The notes: generated by a model from the letters alone, not told the origin. Shown: positions 33,276 to 46,829, numbered from the stretch's first letter. The stretch is 64,000 nucleotides of DNA from Ancylostoma caninum (GCA_037903475.1 JBAJFG010000232.1:744001-808000), one strand, 5' to 3'. Numbers and translations: made by a program.

Positions 33276-36200
33276 AAAAAAAAAGGAAACTTCAGCGATT
33301 TACCCTTGAAAATACGATTACAACAAAGACGAGTATCGATTATTCCGTCGAGGAATGATACATCGTGGGGCAATACCCCTAGAATCCATGACTGCAATAA
33401 TTAGGCTATTTTAAAAGTGCAACTTTTTCCATTTGCTCGCTCATCGCTCAGCTGATGTCTACGCGCTTACAAGGTGTATTTCTTAGAGCATATGAAGAAA
33501 TGTGAACCTTCACGTTCTTAGAAACCTCTTATCGACAAAGCAATCTCACATTTTCTCCTATTTTTCTTAGCACACCATTATTCAAGCGAAAAATTCCAAA
33601 AATGCACGAGAAGAACTCGATGAAAACAGATACTGCGAAAAAACAGTGAAAGCATTGAGAATCGCATGATTTTACCCCTTTTCCACACCTACAGAAAGAA
33701 AAACGCCTGGCCAACAATGATAAATCGGCTTACGCTAAGAAAAACTTAATTTCACTTGGAACGCACGCTTCAATCCCCGGATCAACACTACAGCTAATCT
33801 TTTCCCACTAGGTTGTTATCATAATTGCCAGCACATAAGCTCAATCGTTGAGGCACTGCAATTGAAGCGGCTCAATAACAACAACAGCCGCTCCAAGCAG
33901 AATTCCATCTCAGCGAATTCATTTATGAGCAGGGAAACGCGTCGAAATTGATAGTTCTCAAGAGAAAGAAGAAGAATGAATCACCACTGAACGCTTTAGA
34001 AACAAAAAACCGAGTAGAAACCGCACCTTTGAACCTAAGCTTATGAAATCGAATCGATGGTCGCAACCACGGCTACCACCAATCCGTCAACCCGTGGATA
34101 TCGATACAGCGATCGAGAAATGAAACACTGGCGGTTCGTTAAGGAAAAGAAGCTCCTGGAAAGTCAATGAGAACGTGTAAAAAAGTAATTGCAGAGGACA
34201 GTAGAGTACAATTTGCGACGTCGACGTGGGAAACGACAAAAACTGTCAGAAAAAAAGGAAAAGGGAGAAAAAACAAATCAATGGCAGCAAAGCGATAAGA
34301 AATGCCCTCAAATGACGCTTAGACGCATAACACCTCAAGTGTGCGTCACCTGAAGCTACACTAGTCACAAATCAATTCAAACGCGTTGGCTGATGGATGA
34401 ATACGGAGAAAGGAGGAGAGTGCAGTTTTCGAATAGAACGAGTAACAATAGAGAAATTAACAAATCCGCTTCGTCGATTAAAGAACTGGAAGCTGTAGGT
34501 ATGGTTTTCTCGTCAAGAGATGCATATGCATAGTTTCGTAGGTTGGTCATCAGCTGCACAATGCTAGACGTGGGGAAAAGAAGTAAAACTGGTGGATGCT
34601 TCGGCAAAAATGAAAAATGCTTCGGCAAGTACTATACCACTGTTTACAAACTTATTTATTCACTGAATACGCCGTGAAATTGGCACAATACAGCCAATGT
34701 GTTGTTTTTTTTTTAACTAAACTTACGTACTGGACGAGTTCCAACATGGGGTAAGTCCCGCCACATTGCTCTAGGTTGGTTAACGTTTAACATGAGAAAG
34801 AATATGATTAGGCGTCGAGTAAAAAGTTGGCTGTGCAATCACACTCACTACATTCAATCACGTCAATTTTTGAAAACAATGATAAATTTCCGCATGGCCT
34901 AATTCAGCCAATGCAAGTGGCATCAAGCTACGAAATTTCACTGAAAATTTGTACAGATTTCTCATCGAAGGTACTCATGACGTTTCACAATTATTTCACA
35001 AAAACTATTTTATAGCGAAGAAAAAAATCAAAAAAATTAAAAACTACCACCTTCCGAGGTTGTGAATGAAGTTGCAGTTGAAAACCATAAAAATCGGGTA
35101 AATAGTCCGCATCAAAAGCAACGGCAGTTAGTTTTTGATGCATAAATTTGTAGCAAATACACAATAAACAGCAAACATCGAAGTTGTGTCTGGCTATCTC
35201 GTCACATACCGCATTACCCAACTTTTTTTTAACCTCTCTTCGAATATCTAATTCGTGAGGCATACTATACCATCCAAATTGGTGACGATATGTTCAATGA
35301 CGATATGTTCAATGATCCAACAAGAAAACTTCCAGAAAAAGTAGCCTCCTCAAGTTTCACGATACTATGCAGAGCTGCTGAAGTGCAGAAATGACAAAAC
35401 TAGGAGTGCAGAAAGGTTGTACGAGGTTTGGCTGAAGGATGAGCCCCTCAGGGAACTCAGGTTCACGCAGCAGAACTGACTGATTGATTTTTTTCTAACA
35501 GTACTACGCATTCACGATCATTTATCTCACCAAAGTCCACTTGAGTGGGAGTTGTACTTAGAATAATAACTGCAAAAAGATATAGACAGATAATAAAAGA
35601 TATAAGTGACGACTGAACAAAAAAAAACAGTAGAAACAAGCAAAGAGCCTAGAACTATCAAGCTTCCAATGCAACATCAACATGCATAACTCGACAAAAT
35701 AACCAGCTGACTGTTGGCTTTGTTTGTTCAATGTTGGCGCCCGGTCCCGCACCTAATGTATAAAACGACTAGGCAGCATATAAGAAACAAGTTACGTCAC
35801 AGCTTGAAAAGTAAATAACAGGAAAGTGCAAAGAAAACAAGTGTATACTTGCTCAGCACTGACGTTAAAGTCCTTTGGAAGCGTTGAAAAAACTCAAATG
35901 CTACCGGGATATCCAGATTTTCCTCTCGAACTTCGATGTTCATGAGGATTTCAAAGAAAAGTAAAACTAATTCCAGCGCGTTGTGAGATATGTTGTTTCA
36001 CCAAGTCAAATCTCAAGGGGATGTTCCTGGGAAATGGCATCATAGACGAACAACAAGAAGCACGCCGAATCATTTGCATACGTAATGACTGCGCGAAATC
36101 GTTCCACATTCACTACCTCGTAGAGCCCCAGAATGTGCATGCGAGACAGATGTGCAAAGCTCTCGCCTATTTACACTTTTTTCCATTAAACTTATCAATA

Positions 36201-36318
36201 TTATCCAATCTTAAGAGTTGGGAAACGGATAAAAATAGCATCCACTTATCCAGAACCAGGTTCCCCTTGAGATGACAAAAACAGCACTTCAGAAATCCTT
36301 GTTAAGAAAAAATCCAAA
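33276..36318. other. Upstream region of the B55 gene; no recognised gene
   Basis: It may hold a promoter and 5' UTR exons for the minus-strand B55 gene. Short frames (for example on the minus strand at 34991-35263) are AT-rich and match nothing I know. Confidence 0.4.
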
Positions 36319-36690
36319 TCATGAGTGGGTCAGTTCTCAGCGGAAATGTTAGCAATCCGAGCTTTCCCAAGAATGAAAAGGCAACAAACCGAGGAAAATG
36401 TACACGGGAATTTACACTTTACAAGAAAGAAATAATTCATGCATGGGTCAGTTTCCATCAAAGGAAAGCTATCAAACCTAGCCTTTACTAAGAAAGACAG
36501 GATTAGAAATCCCGGACAGTGTTCGCGAAAATTTACATCCAACACAGAAAATTTATGTAATTCATGGATGGGCTGGTTTCCAACGGCAACGCTGCCCATC
36601 CAGATTTTACATTAGATATCGAAAAACACGAATCTAGGAAAATGCACGCAAAAATTCACCAAATTTCAATATTCCTTCGCTCTAGTAGTG
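36319..36690. repeat. Three diverged tandem copies of a ~120 bp unit
   Basis: tcatgagtgggtcagttctc (about 36319), tcatgcatgggtcagtttcc (about 36437) and tcatggatgggctggtttcc (about 36562) begin successive units that continue with a gaaaa...tttaca section. The copies are well diverged, so the duplication is old. Confidence 0.7.
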
Positions 36691-38740
36691 GACAAGTGCA
36701 TAACGACAAAAAGTTCCATAAAATAGCACTGCACAAAGAACGACCAGTGCTACGCTAACTAACTCTAAGCTTCAGGAAAGTTTTTTTGGGCAATATAACA
36801 CTTAGGAAATCCCCCTCTCATTAGTTTTTTTTCAAATGTTTTCACCTACCTCACCAGCTATTCATTTATCCAGGCTCAATCAGATCCCAACAGAACAGCG
36901 GTTAATCAGGAGATTTTCGGGACGAACGCAAGAACTTTCGAGAGGTGCACAGGCGACTTGAGGTCGCCCCGCGACACTGTGAAAATCGATCGGTCGTCGA
37001 CGTTGCCGAGCATGAAACGAACGAAAAGAGCAACAATGCCTCGATGAAAATCACCCCTCAACCAATGATCCTAATGATGACAGCTGTATGAAGAACGATG
37101 TACAACAATGTCGGCTGCTCTTGCGCTCTTCTAATAAGCGGAGGGCGGGCAGCTCAGCGCCGGCAACGGGGGCGATCGAACGACAGACGGGGACGACTCA
37201 CTGCAACCCCCTCACCGCACACACACATACACACACAAACAACTCTTCATAGCCTCCTCAACCTTATCCTCTCCTCTCCACTTGAGATTTACCGGGCAAA
37301 ATGGATGCGAATCCGAAACTGAAGGATAGGCTAACCAGAAAGGATACTGAACACGCAGCGATGCTACCGCAGGTCACCACTGCAGCAGCAACGATGCGGC
37401 ACGGCAAATACTCCTCGACGAAGGGTTCGGGTCTCGCGCAAAAGCCTCTTTATCTCTAGCTCCCCGCTGGAGACTACTGCAAGAGCACTCACCTCTCCGA
37501 GATATATCCGCATTCCGCAACAGATTGAGGCCACGCTCACAGGAGAACAGGAGGACGAGTTAGCCGCTTCGCGACCAAGCATTTCAATACGCTGCTATTC
37601 ACACAATTCATGAAAAATTCAACAAATGTATAAGAACACTGCCGAAGCTACTAAATATTAGCATAAGAAATCAATACTTGAAGGCAGCGTCCACGTTCAC
37701 TCTCGTTTTCCAGATCTTTTTGTAGCTAGAGTTGTAAGTAGATACTACTCCAGACACCACACATGATTCTTTGTAAAGCACCAAAAAGAAAAATGGTTTT
37801 AAACTTTTTTGAGAAGAGAGCGTCCACGGAAATGTAAGACATCTTCCATGTACGCCTCGTTAGCTACGAAGCGAGACATGTGTGCAAGATATCTCGCATT
37901 CCTTGCATTCTCATGGGTGCCGTATTCTAACCCCCTCCCCCCAGAATAAGCTTAAAAGGCTTTTTTCTGAGCAAGTTTGCGATAAATCTTGTATTCCACT
38001 GCGATCAATGCCTCGTCAATACGCCAGCCACATGAACACCTCGAAAACAACAATAATATGGGGCAATATCAACAATTTTGCTGGAGGAAAACCACCTCAC
38101 CCTCAAAAAAGCCAGAGTTTGTGCCAAATTTTGACAAAAAGTAACGTAATGATGTTTTTTAGCATGAAAGAAAGGGCGCACGCGCACCAATCTTCATGTT
38201 TGATGTCTTGCCGGATTTTTGAGGGACATAGAACTCACATCCGGTGGTGAAATAGCCCGAAATACGCGAGAAATCCACGAAATCGGGATTCCGCTTCCTC
38301 TGTGTGCTGATAGTGTTTACACCACTGACTCTTTAACTAATGGTCGACAATTTCAACGTGTGCTGCCCTTAAAGGGGCTAGTAATTTCGAACTAGGTACC
38401 TCAAATTCATAAATAGGGCAGCCTACACCATATGCGTGGACGAGATGTTCGTGGACGAGTTTTCATGACCTGAAGTGACTATATAGAATACGCTGCATCT
38501 CAGGGCTGATACCACACCTACGACATACAGTTATCCAGTTTTTCCCTCATGAATTTCTTTGCATGAGCGAGGCTCACTAGAAAACTGCGAGCGACCGCCG
38601 CGACTGGTCTGCGACGCCGCGAACGCGTTCGTCTCACCGGCGGCCCGACCGGTATCAGGGCCCATCCTTTGTCACATACAGGATAAGTCATAATAGATGT
38701 TTAGTATGCGCAAACATTCTTTTCACTACCTTACTAGGAC
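36691..38740. other. Stretch with no recognised gene
   Basis: Contains a short cacacacatacacacacaaac tract near 37217 and several short frames (37098-37322 plus, 37364-37582 minus) without recognisable features. A GC-rich segment at 38580-38660 resembles ends of the GCGACCGCGCCGC-type repeats seen elsewhere. Confidence 0.4.
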
Positions 38741-38744
38741 CGCA

Positions 38745-38850
38745 TGCATCACTGAGATTACCCGGGATAAACGCGTTACCACCACGTAGAATTACCCACC
38801 GTTAACACGGCCGTCGGAACGTTCACTTTGGGCAATTTCAATTACAGTCC
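38745..38850. repeat. Diverged ACCCAGGGT-family copy
   Basis: gcatgcatcactgagattacccgggataaacgcgtt at the left and a weak mirror (acgttcactttgggcaatttcaatta) at the right give the family's outline. Confidence 0.6.
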
Positions 38851-38908
38851 TTCTCAAAAATGCTTGCCACACGCTCCACCGCCCATCTGCTGAGCTGCGC
38901 CGCATCAC

Positions 38909-39418
38909 CTATGCATTATCATACGTGGTGTGACGTGGCTGAGCTGACGGGCGGTTCCTAGTGAGGCAATAATTCTTGAGAAAGACTGTATGCATCCGGC
39001 CCCTGGTCTTCTGACTAGACATACTACGCAATTTTGCACCACACAGCACCATCCATAAGCCTCTGAAAAGAACCGGCAGGTGTTTTAGACTCGTTATTGG
39101 CAAGTAAGACCCGAAGTTTGAAGTAAAGAACGTTCTGGAAGTGTCGAGAACGTCGATATCTCCATAATGGTGCATATTGAGACCATTTCCCACGTCGTAA
39201 TAAAATGTCTCGCAGACTTCGACGAAATGCATAGCGATAGGTACATGCCAACAAACCATGTTTTTGGCGAATGTTCTCTTCATGAAATGTATTTGCGCAG
39301 AAATGAGTTGTAGAGCCTTGTCTACTGGGGGTTCCGCGGCAGAATTTCGAGCAAATGAAAATAAAAAATAAGTTGTATCATTTGAAATGAAAAGCATGAA
39401 AGGGATCCAACACTGCAA
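38909..39418 (-). CDS. Unidentified 169-codon open frame, possible exon or decayed gene
   Basis: One of the longer open frames in the window. It includes HFVEVCETFYYDVGNGLNMH and DIDVLDTSRTFFTSNFG, which look protein-like and have mixed codon use. A GTTGCAG acceptor-like site lies at its 5' end (about 39411-39418), so coding may start inside it rather than at the first ATG. I do not recognise the family; a second minus-strand frame is open across the same segment, which weakens the case. It is followed by an ACCCAGGGT element. Confidence 0.3.
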   Translation of the reverse strand: MQCWIPFMLFISNDTTYFLFSFARNSAAEPPVDKALQLISAQIHFMKRTFAKNMVCWHVPIAMHFVEVCETFYYDVGNGLNMHHYGDIDVLDTSRTFFTSNFGSYLPITSLKHLPVLFRGLWMVLCGAKLRSMSSQKTRGRMHTVFLKNYCLTRNRPSAQPRHTTYDNA

Positions 39419-39602
39419 CCTAGTATGCTGCAGTCATTTCTCACGGTTTTATAGAAACCGGAAGAAACAGAATCCAAGACCAGGTTCCTGGAAAGATGGA
39501 AACTTCCCTGTTTGAATTTTATGTTATCGAGAGGCAGACGTGCCAAAAACACTTAAAGGGATGATGCCAATTGAAAGATGCCTATAGTGCGTTTCACCAT
39601 GT

Positions 39603-39977
39603 ATGATAGTTGGGAAGACAGCAGAGAGAAAAAGAATGCGAAAAAGAGTGCACAAATTAGAGAGGAACGAGGGCAAAGCAGGTTATCCGCACGGTTATTC
39701 AACTATTGTCGCGTTTGGAACAGACGATAGTAGCAAGAAATATACAGTGATGGTCAATCGTTACTGCACATCTGAGAACGAGACCATGCAATTACCACCC
39801 CGCGGCGTGGCAAAACAGCTGGGCGTTGTTCTCCTCGGTCGTGGCCACTATTACTGTCTTGCCTATTGTTTCCACGATCAATACCTCTGTAAAGGGTTCT
39901 CACTTACACCTACACTGTGCATAAAAGTGATAGCAATACCAGCTAAGGTCGACAATCATGACGCTCAGCTGGTCTGA
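39603..39977 (+). CDS. Unidentified 124-codon open frame
   Basis: The frame starts MIVGKTAERKRMRKRVHKLE (basic) and continues with a globular-looking part (GVAKQLGVVLLGRGHYYCL, LCIKVIAIPAK). There is no splice context I can extend and no family resemblance. It could be chance. Confidence 0.2.
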   Translation: MIVGKTAERKRMRKRVHKLERNEGKAGYPHGYSTIVAFGTDDSSKKYTVMVNRYCTSENETMQLPPRGVAKQLGVVLLGRGHYYCLAYCFHDQYLCKGFSLTPTLCIKVIAIPAKVDNHDAQLV

Positions 39978-42505
39978 CGCGCCGCATGGGTGATGCAGCG
40001 CGGCCTCTTTATATGTTGCGTACTGATGATTGACCACTAAACTGTATCATACACAAAAAAGTTGCTATGAATACTGACACGAAACTGTTCCCATTTATAG
40101 AAGTGAGAATTCTCCATAGGACTAAAACTCGAAAGCAAAAGATAGGGCTGTAACACACAACTTGATAACGAAGCATTTCACAGTACTTTTTTGAAAGTTG
40201 TGATCGATAACTTTCCCTCCCCTAAAGGCCGGAAACACTTCAGACGCAGAGAACCGAAAGAATTGACGGATTGCGTACATCCCAAGACCCACAAATCTTC
40301 CTTCTACAACGATATTAACACTCACTGACTACCAGTGACGACAAGGGACCAATGAGTAATCACAGCTCTAAATTTCACGGAGCTCTTCCGGTCCTCCCCA
40401 CATACTGAGGATTCTTTTCAATCAGGAATCTTTCCGTTCTAGCCACCCCTCTATTCAAGCCATGAAAACCATCAAAAACACACTATACTGCTTGGGAATG
40501 TCCCAGAGCGAGTCGTTCCGAAAAAAAAATTACGAGCTCTTTTAAACTCCGCACGAGGAAAATGTGAGAAAAAGCGGTGTGTTAGCGTCAAATGGGCAAC
40601 TTGCATCTGTATGTGTAGTCGCTGTTCCAACGGCTGCTTTTAGAAAATTCGAACAACTGCTTTTCATGGACAACAATGGAACATTCTCGTCGCTGTTCCT
40701 CCGCATAGCCTTTTGGAAGAATAAAAAAAAAACACCGTGAAGTAATAAGCGTTCATCAAACCTGTGCTCCCGCAGAGTTTTAAGAGTAGATCATTCACCA
40801 TCTTCACTTTTTTAGAACAATCCCTTCAAGACTACCAGGTTTAGTCGTGTATAAAGAGACTGGAGCGTAAACAAACTTAAACGAGAGTAAGAAAGCAAAT
40901 TAAATAATTAAATAGCTGCCATCGGTGCCATTATATGTAGTTAAACATATAGAATTAACGAAAGGAAAGCAAATGAAAACAATTGAAGATACTTCTGATA
41001 GTTACCGGAATCTCGGACCGCTGGTCAAAGAAAATCCCTCTTTCTTTCTAGGACCAGCATATGGTTTGAAGCAATTCATATGCTGACCCATTGCCAATTT
41101 CGTCTTTCAGGGCACATTACCACAAAGTAAATTAGAATGCACTCTTCGGCCTTCCGCCTTTATTAGATGCCAGCTAGGGCACTCATTTCCACCTACTTCA
41201 GCTTCGTTTGAAATGCATGACTACATGCCAAAAGAATCCTGGAATAAACCATCACGCCTTATTTAGAAGCTTATTCGCAGGAAACTTCTATACTAGGAAG
41301 TAAAGAGAAAAAAAGAAAATACTAGTGAATCGTTTGAATTTACTTCCGACTATTTATTCGTAAAAGATCTTTAGAATAGCACGATTCACGAGCAAGTTCA
41401 TCAAAGAACAGCTAGAAAGCACTCATTAAGAATTAGATGATCAGTGGGAGGTATGAGAAAAAGCTGCGAGGGAGCGCAGAAGAAGAGAAGGGGACGTATA
41501 AGCAAATGTTTTAAAATTCACCGACTTGTAGGCATGAACAAGACCAGAATTGCGTTAACCAGGTGTTGCTTATTCTACAGGTGTTGCTCATTCTCTGTCC
41601 AATGCTTAGTTTCACGGCGTAACCAATAAACAATAAGTGATAAACACACCATAAACAATAATAAAAACTAAACCATGCACTTCTCGAATCCTATTAGATA
41701 AAGCGCTCACGTGTCTTCTTCAGAAAGAATCAGTAATCATTTAATTAAGTAGGCATACGAAATAACGATTTAGTGTGGACATTAATCCCGAGAATAACAT
41801 CTTCTGACGTATTCACTTTTATGAGCTTCGTCATAAAAACGGCTGCAGCGTGAATAATGCTTACAGATGATCCAGAAAACTTCAAATGAGATCATAGTAG
41901 TCGATCAGGGACTGCATTGACGCTTGACGTTGGCCCCATAGGCACGTCAAAAAACAGGCCTCGACGTACTACCTCTGATAAATGTGCGCTAGAAACGGCT
42001 TAGCAGCCTGAACAGCTTAATTCGTCGAATACAAACCTTAACAGCATCTCCTCCTAGCTGCTGCCATCATCCCCTCAACTGCTGCTCAAGCTTTCGTCCA
42101 CTAGCAGCAATTGGTGGAGGATGGCAGCAATAGAGGAGAGGATGGCAGCAACTGCCGCAAGAAGCTGTTCGGCTGCGTTCCAAGCGCACATTTATCAAGG
42201 GCGGGGTTCAGGCTGTGTTCTTGGTTCATTGTTGTTACCCAAGTTGAAGATACAAATAATTCACCATTGGCATCACGAATGCGTGCTACAGAAGCTGTTC
42301 CGTATCCCTCTGATAAAGCAAAAACCCGTCTAAAATGTTTTCCATGCTTTTGCCTTTGAACCTGGACATACTATTTAATTATAATCCCCCCCCCCCCCGC
42401 CTGACAGGATAGCAGGTGAAACAGTTTATTCTCCACGCCCTGACATTCTGCAGTTGATGTCTTTTTGAGAGGCCCGAAAGAGGTGTAAAAAGGGGCCCGA
42501 AAGTG
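39978..42505. other. Stretch with no recognised gene
   Basis: AT-rich, short frames only; a C-run lies near 42388-42397. Nothing nameable. Confidence 0.4.
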
Positions 42506-42510
42506 GTGCC

Positions 42511-42574
42511 GTTGATGCTCCGAGCCGCCAAACGCCTCATGAGTATCATGAGGCGTTTTGCGGTTCAGATCAAC
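42511..42574. repeat. ~30-bp-arm hairpin with a 3-base loop
   Basis: The left arm (gttgatgctccgagccgcca and on to cgcctcatga) pairs with the right arm (tcatgaggcgttttgcggttcagatcaac) around gta, with a few mismatches. The tight loop suggests a palindromic repeat or a transcriptional hairpin rather than a standard microRNA precursor. Confidence 0.6.
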
Positions 42575-43700
42575 ATGACACAGAAGAAATTAGTTGAATA
42601 ACAATAAAGTCTTCGTTTAAGTTTGGACAATGTAGCCAAAGCGTAGCGTCAGTGATTTGTTTGGCCAAAATTAATTCATTAACACTAACTTGAGCTGGCT
42701 AAACCACTGAACTTCAGTGAATCTATCAAAACATATTAAAATTTATATGCATATGAAGGTTGCGACAGGTCCCAGAAAGTGATTACAATGTTTGCACGAA
42801 AATCATTTCCTTCACCATCCAGAAAAGCAAAGTTTGGTACCCTAAACATACCGGAGAACAGCGCAAGTACCTCTAACAACAAAAGAAAAGCAGTTCAACA
42901 AGAAGTTAACCAAGAAACGGACGAGTTCGCCGGCCGCACGAATCACCAGCACGAAATGAAAGGTGAAAACGGATCGATGGCGAGGCGAGCACGATCGAAC
43001 TAGACACTAATTTGCATCCGCACTTTTAAACATAACACAGTACGCGCAGCCGAGGGGAGCTAAACCTCATCGAATACCACCGCTGGCTCTCCAGGAATAG
43101 AAAAAAAGTAGGATAGAGGGCAAATCAATCAGCCGAAGTGAGTGGGATGCTCTTGAGAAGAAGCACTTTGCAGTGAGGGGATTTATGGCGGCAGGCAGCG
43201 ACTCGAAGCGCTTGATGACCGCCAACGCCTAAGACGTCGTCGAGCGCTTCGAATTCTGACGGTGACGCGTCAGAATTCCGTTCTCGGGTGGTGCCGCTGC
43301 TGCTGCCGCCGCCGACACATCCCCGGAACGAACAAGGAAAAAATAAATAGTGGGAATGTGCACACAGGCTGCTGACGCATTACTATCACTTACACAACAA
43401 ATCAATACCGACGGCCGTCGAGCGAGAGACCAATGGCACTTGCGTCTTATCTTGTTACAATTACTTCCTTCAAGAAGTAATGACATAGTAAAAACTCAAG
43501 GAAATGAGTCATAATCCACGAGAAGACCTGCTATGAGAGTAGATCATGGTAAAAAGAGCAAAAAAGAGGAGAAAGAGGTGTAAATCTAATCCACGCTCTG
43601 AGCTTTTGTTATCACTGGTGCAATAATAACTTAAGTAAACTAGAAACTAAATAATAAAAGCTAGTGAAAGGAAATCTTCCTCCTAATATGTAATGTGTAC
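42575..43700. other. No recognised gene; GC-rich patch with small palindrome
   Basis: GAATTCTGAC (43252) and GTCAGAATTC (43268) form a short perfect inverted repeat, next to a gccgctgctgctgccgccgcc tract near 43292. A 74-codon basic frame at 42779-43003 is not convincing. Confidence 0.35.
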
Positions 43701-43960
43701 AGTAGGCGCCGATGGAAGTGCGTATTCATCCGAATCGGGAAGCAAACAACGCGACTGCTCCACAAGCGCTTGAATCGTCGTCGTAATAGCAAATCAGGGT
43801 TGTTGTGATAGTTTCTCTTCCCAATTGATAGGAAAACTAACTAACTATCGAGAAAAAAAACCCATGTTTTGTAATCATGGAGACGATTCCAGCGCGAGCG
43901 GCGCGGTCGCGCGGCGTGCCTCGCGAGAACGTGAAAAACGCACTTCCGTCGACGCTCATT
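43701..43960. mobile_element. Foldback of the GAGCGTCGA...TCGACGCTC family, diverged
   Basis: The right end (gcgcggtcgcgcggcgtgcc ... ttccgtcgacgctc) is mirrored loosely by the left end (ggcgccgatggaagtgcg ... ttgaatcgtcgtcg). The family is clearer at 51676-51935. Confidence 0.5.
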
Positions 43961-46829
43961 TTACGTTTAGTTCGCAAATATCTCTCACTGCTCTTGTACG
44001 TTCCCGCACAGCAGCTGTTGACCACCAATTTGAAAGAAGAACTAACAACATTTCTATCCTCATATTCCCGTTGCCGCATTTATTTTTGACAACATGATGA
44101 CGCCTGCAAACGTTTTACGTCGGAAAAGCCGTTCTTGCTACCATAACTCTGAGTTATATAGCTTTTGATTGGCAATATAATTTTAATTCACTTTCATACG
44201 TCAGAAGCAACTTCTATGTAGCAGCAAATATGAAACTTCATTTTTAACCTTCGTTTTTTGAGCTTACAAAAAATGCTATGTTAACAGCTTTGCAAACGCC
44301 GAAAGAAATAAATAGATGCGAAATTTCAGAGAGGAAATCAAATCCCTGCTTCAAAAAAAAAATGATGCGATCAGAACCATGACAAGAAATGTAAGAATGG
44401 ACCAAATTAAAATACTTTGGGCGTGAAGTAGTAAATCCTACCTTGCAATTTACTACTCGAAAAAATTTGCTTGAATTCGTTTTGTTTTTATGAAAATTCC
44501 AAAATGGGCCATGGAAATAGTAGAGCCCAATGGCATCTGAACAGTTAATGAGAAAATGTGAAAAATAACATTTCTTTGAAGCATGTAATCAGGTGCTTTG
44601 CTTCGCACGTAATTACTATTTGCACGGAGTGAAAAGTTGAAAAGCCTGCCTGAACATGGTTAGCTTTTGAATTGATAACAAAGTGGAAGTCTGCGGAAAC
44701 AGTGAAGTTGAGTTCAACAAATGAAGGAAAAACTAAAAAATTGACAGAAATATGAAAGGTAACATGTCACCGAATCGATCTTCAATATAAAATTTTCCCT
44801 AGACTTCATTAAACAGGGTTATTTGCTGCGCTAATCATGAAAATCACACCAGTTTTCTATCCCTGGCCACGCTTTTGTAAGGACATGGTAAAATTACAGT
44901 AAGGAACAAAGATAAACTTCAATTCTGGCAAGGAAGTGCCTGACTGATCAGGCATTTTTCCGTTTTCTACTTTTAAAAAAACTCGGAAATTCCTTCAATT
45001 ATTATTATACTTGAGGGGTCAATGAAGCTGACAAACATGAATAGTATTTCCATTTTGTACCGAATCTACACTTACATTAGCTAGGCTGCAACTAACGCCT
45101 AGCTGCTACTACTCTGGTTCCCCTCCGATACCCACATTTTATTTCGTTCTCCTATATTATTCTCTTTGGTACAAAGTGGATACCATGTTGATGATTACCA
45201 TTCCCAATAACCCTCTGCTCAACCAATGGAGAAATCTTCTGGATTTTTTGACCAGGAAGAGCGAGAAAACGCCTGATCAGATAGCTATTTCCTTGTCTCA
45301 AATGACATTTTCCCTTCGTTTCTGACTGCTATCTTACCAAATCTTCACAAAAACGTAGTTAATAAAGGGAATTAGTGCAGTTTTCATGCCCAGAACATCA
45401 AATAACTTCGTCGATCGTTGTCTAGGCGAAAATTACTTTAAAAAACCGATCCGAAGACAAGTCACCTTTTATAATTCTGTCAACTTCTTAGTTTATCCTT
45501 TATTGGTGGAACTCCACTTCACTCTTTCCGCAGACTTCCCTTCTTCTTACACATTCAAGGGTCAGCCTTTTTGTGGCAAAGTTTACAAACTCTGAAGAAT
45601 TTTCAGGTAAAACCGATCCGATGACAAGTCAGCTTTTAAAATTCTGTGAGAAATTGTTGAAATTGACTGGAAGAAAGCGCCTTATTACGAGAGGAAGACT
45701 AGAGAAATCCAGGAAAACTGAATGGCAACCAACAGCAACGAAGCATAGGCGAAAGCAAAACAATCTCAAACAGATCGATCGATGGAAAAACGCCTGTTGT
45801 TCGATGGACGTGAAAAGCCAGACGCTACGGACTCCGAGGACAAGTTTCAGTGGGAAAATGGCTCGGAAAGTTATCCAGGATAGAGAAGTAATCTTGGAAA
45901 AGGCATGGGAAAAGAGAAAATCGCTGGAAACAAGTGTGGGAGCCGGAAAAGTTTTGAAAACGCCGACGCAGCCGAAGGGCGGGCTGTCGCTGTGGCCGTG
46001 TGTTGACCCAGCGCCAACGGATCCTGAACGCGTCAGGACCAACCGGGCGCTGACCCGGGCACATCCTATGCTTCCGGGGAAGTTTTCGCTGGGAAATTTC
46101 CCGAGAAAATCCCTTCCACACAAACGACATGGCCTTTTACATGGTGAATCCAGCTGTGGGCAAACTAACTGAGCGCTCACTGCTCTTGAAAGCGTTAATT
46201 TCATGGATTTTCCCGCTGCAAAATGAGAATTCAGGACTTCAGGGCACTTATTATGAAAATTCCCCCCTCAAATCGCACTTTCCACATCATCCCCTATCCA
46301 AAATACACCAGCAAACGGTTCGATAACAATTTTCCGTCGACGTTTGCAAATTTTCATTGGAAAATCTCGTCAGATCCTAACATTCCAGAGATCCCTAGCA
46401 TGTCCTCCTCCCTACAAACAAGCACATCCATCAAAAAGTCAACCAAAACATGTCACATACTCTCGAGGACAAGCTGGGATATTGTCGCATTGTCAGTTTT
46501 AACGTTCTGCGCCGAAATAGCCGCCACGCAGCTACATAAACAGCCACCGGAGAAGGGCATGGGTAGAAAATGTGCTCCAATAACAATGTTGCAAAATGTG
46601 CTCTAATCTAACAATGAAGACTACTGTGAATAAACACATTAAAATAGTCCGATGTCATCATAAAAGTTAGCCGGCGTTCTGCCGGTGTGCTGCATTGTGA
46701 GCCAAAGACGGGGCGTTATCACTTTTCTGTGATTGGTCCATTCCAATGGCCTTTTCGAATACTAATATACATTGCAGCACCCGTTTCTGATGGCATCTAG
46801 AAACTTTTTCGAACCTAACCTTGTTAAAA
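43961..46829. other. Stretch with no convincing gene
   Basis: Two long overlapping frames lie at 45573-46172 (plus, 199 codons) and 45629-46204 (minus, 191 codons). They overlap on opposite strands, both look unbiased, and the sequence has internally repeated gggaaaa(t/g)-type motifs, so neither is called. The rest is AT-rich DNA without recognisable features. Confidence 0.35.

Noticed and set aside
34991..35263. 90-codon minus frame upstream of the B55 gene
   Set aside because: AT-rich, no splice continuation, no recognised motif.
45573..46204. Overlapping 199-codon plus and 191-codon minus frames, the longest in the window
   Set aside because: Both strands are open over the same DNA, neither shows a family motif or splice context, and the underlying sequence has recurring gggaaaat-type words. 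The plus frame cannot be excluded without transcript data.
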